Source of the DNA: JANXQE01 sp035651635
GTDB lineage: Bacteria > Verrucomicrobiota > Verrucomicrobiia > Limisphaerales > UBA8199
Assembly (NCBI GenBank): GCA_035651635.1
Contig: DASRFK010000069.1
Location: 1 to 7,075 of the forward strand
DNA length: 7,075 nt
Reading direction: 5' to 3'
Position numbers and translations under genes: made by a program. The notes beneath the pieces are model-generated. The model was not told the origin of the DNA and did no database searches. It saw only the letters and a program-made list of their open reading frames with translations. This document shows positions 6,717 to 7,075 of the stretch, piece after piece. Numbering within the stretch: position 1 is the first letter of the stretch; every line of letters starts with the position of its first letter.

Positions 6717-6730
6717 CCTAGGGGCGAGCC

Positions 6731-6787
6731 AAGGTGAGGGGTAGAATGTAGACCAGCGAACCGTTTCGCCAGGGGGCGTCTCACCTT
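6731..6787. repeat. Nested inverted repeats upstream of the ferredoxin gene
   Basis: An 8-bp perfect inverted repeat AAGGTGAG/CTCACCTT (6731-6738 and 6780-6787) encloses a smaller hairpin GCGAA/TTCGC with a four-base loop (6756-6760 and 6765-6769). It ends 46 bp before the ferredoxin start. It could fold in the leader of that gene or mark the end of the decayed region. No T-run follows it. Confidence 0.35.
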
Positions 6788-6816
6788 CCTGTCCGCGTGC
6801 TCACCCCACTCGGTTT

Positions 6817-6824
6817 GAGAAGAG
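6817..6824 (+). promoter_or_regulatory. Shine-Dalgarno-like site of the ferredoxin gene
   Basis: GAGAAGAG ends nine bases before ATG 6834. It is an imperfect match to the anti-Shine-Dalgarno sequence, but together with the HIFVC motif close to the N-terminus it supports that start. Confidence 0.5.
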
Positions 6825-6833
6825 CGATTTTAC

Positions 6834-7075
6834 ATGGCTCCATTTGAGAAGCACATTTTCGTATGCGGAAACCAGCGCCCCGCGGGACACCCTCGGGGCT
6901 GTTGTGATCCCGCGGGCGAGGCGGCGCTACAAAAATTATTCAAGCAGAAGCTAGCCGAGCGCGGATTGAAGGGACGAGTAAGAGCCAATCAATCGGGCTG
7001 CCTCGACCAGTGCGAGCACGGGCCCAACATCGTGATTTATCCGGAAGGGGTCTGGTATGGTGACGTAACAGCGTC
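6834..7075 (+). CDS. Thioredoxin-like [2Fe-2S] ferredoxin, 3' end missing
   Basis: The frame opens at ATG 6834 and runs off the window after 80 codons. It reads HIFVCGNQRPAGHPRGCCDP, then a charged helix (LQKLFKQKLAERGLK), then NQSGCLDQCEHGPNIVIYPE and VWYGDV. This is the thioredoxin-like [2Fe-2S] ferredoxin family. Expected cluster ligands are Cys11, Cys23 or Cys24, Cys56 and Cys60, matching the C-x(about 12)-C and C-x3-C spacing of Aquifex-type ferredoxin. All are present, so the protein should bind a cluster and act as a soluble electron carrier or an accessory to a redox enzyme. A purine-rich GAGAAGAG (6817-6824), nine bases upstream, is an acceptable Shine-Dalgarno. Family members are about 100 residues, so only a short C-terminal part is lost. 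No redox partner lies in the window. Confidence 0.93.
   Translation, partial: MAPFEKHIFVCGNQRPAGHPRGCCDPAGEAALQKLFKQKLAERGLKGRVRANQSGCLDQCEHGPNIVIYPEGVWYGDVTA

Noticed and set aside
6287..6784. Minus-strand open frame of 165 codons read as a complete protein
   Set aside because: Only the last part (from QKEEPET onward) has family similarity; the upstream part is unrelated, and the frame stops before the catalytic domain, so it is treated as a remnant.
1..7075. tRNA, rRNA or riboswitch
   Set aside because: No cloverleaf, rRNA-like or known riboswitch core was recognised by eye; a covariance-model search could not be run.

Overview
The window looks like a piece of a soil-type Acidobacteriota (Terriglobia-like) chromosome. 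This is an inference from two protein architectures common in that phylum: a secreted double beta-propeller built from GloVer-type and SBBP-type repeats and closed by a bacterial Ig-like domain, and a regulator combining an OmpR/PhoB winged helix, one membrane segment, a TolB-N/FlgO-like domain and TPRs. No phylogenetic marker gene is present.

Layout. 2-298 (+) is the 3' part of a DUF1801 gene cut by the window edge. 299-573 is a convergent intergenic region with a chain of short inverted repeats next to the DUF1801 stop and a terminator-like hairpin plus T-run serving the gene on the other side. 574-3837 (-) encodes a 1087-residue exported protein with two seven-bladed propellers and a C-terminal Ig-like domain. 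3838-4007 is the divergent promoter region; it carries four T-N-A-A-A-(G/T) units spaced exactly 11 bp apart, the last touching the start codon of the next gene. 4008-5894 (+) encodes the 628-residue membrane-anchored winged-helix/TPR regulator.

5895-6833 has no intact gene. It contains the decayed N-terminal part of an amidohydrolase on the minus strand (about 6189-6548), disrupted by a frameshift with a short deletion, a lost metal-ligand histidine, an in-frame 87-bp tandem duplication and a 16-bp tandem duplication. Beside it on the plus strand is a short stretch resembling part of a response-regulator receiver domain. From 6834 to the window end (+) is a [2Fe-2S] thioredoxin-like ferredoxin, cut by the window edge.

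How the parts may work together. The only likely functional unit is the divergent pair. A CadC-like one-component regulator, with DNA-binding domain inside and TPR domain probably outside the membrane, shares a 170-bp control region with a secreted double-propeller protein. The phased 11-bp repeats are what an OmpR/PhoB-family winged helix would be expected to bind, so I propose that the regulator controls the propeller gene, itself, or both. The DUF1801 and ferredoxin genes appear unrelated to this pair.
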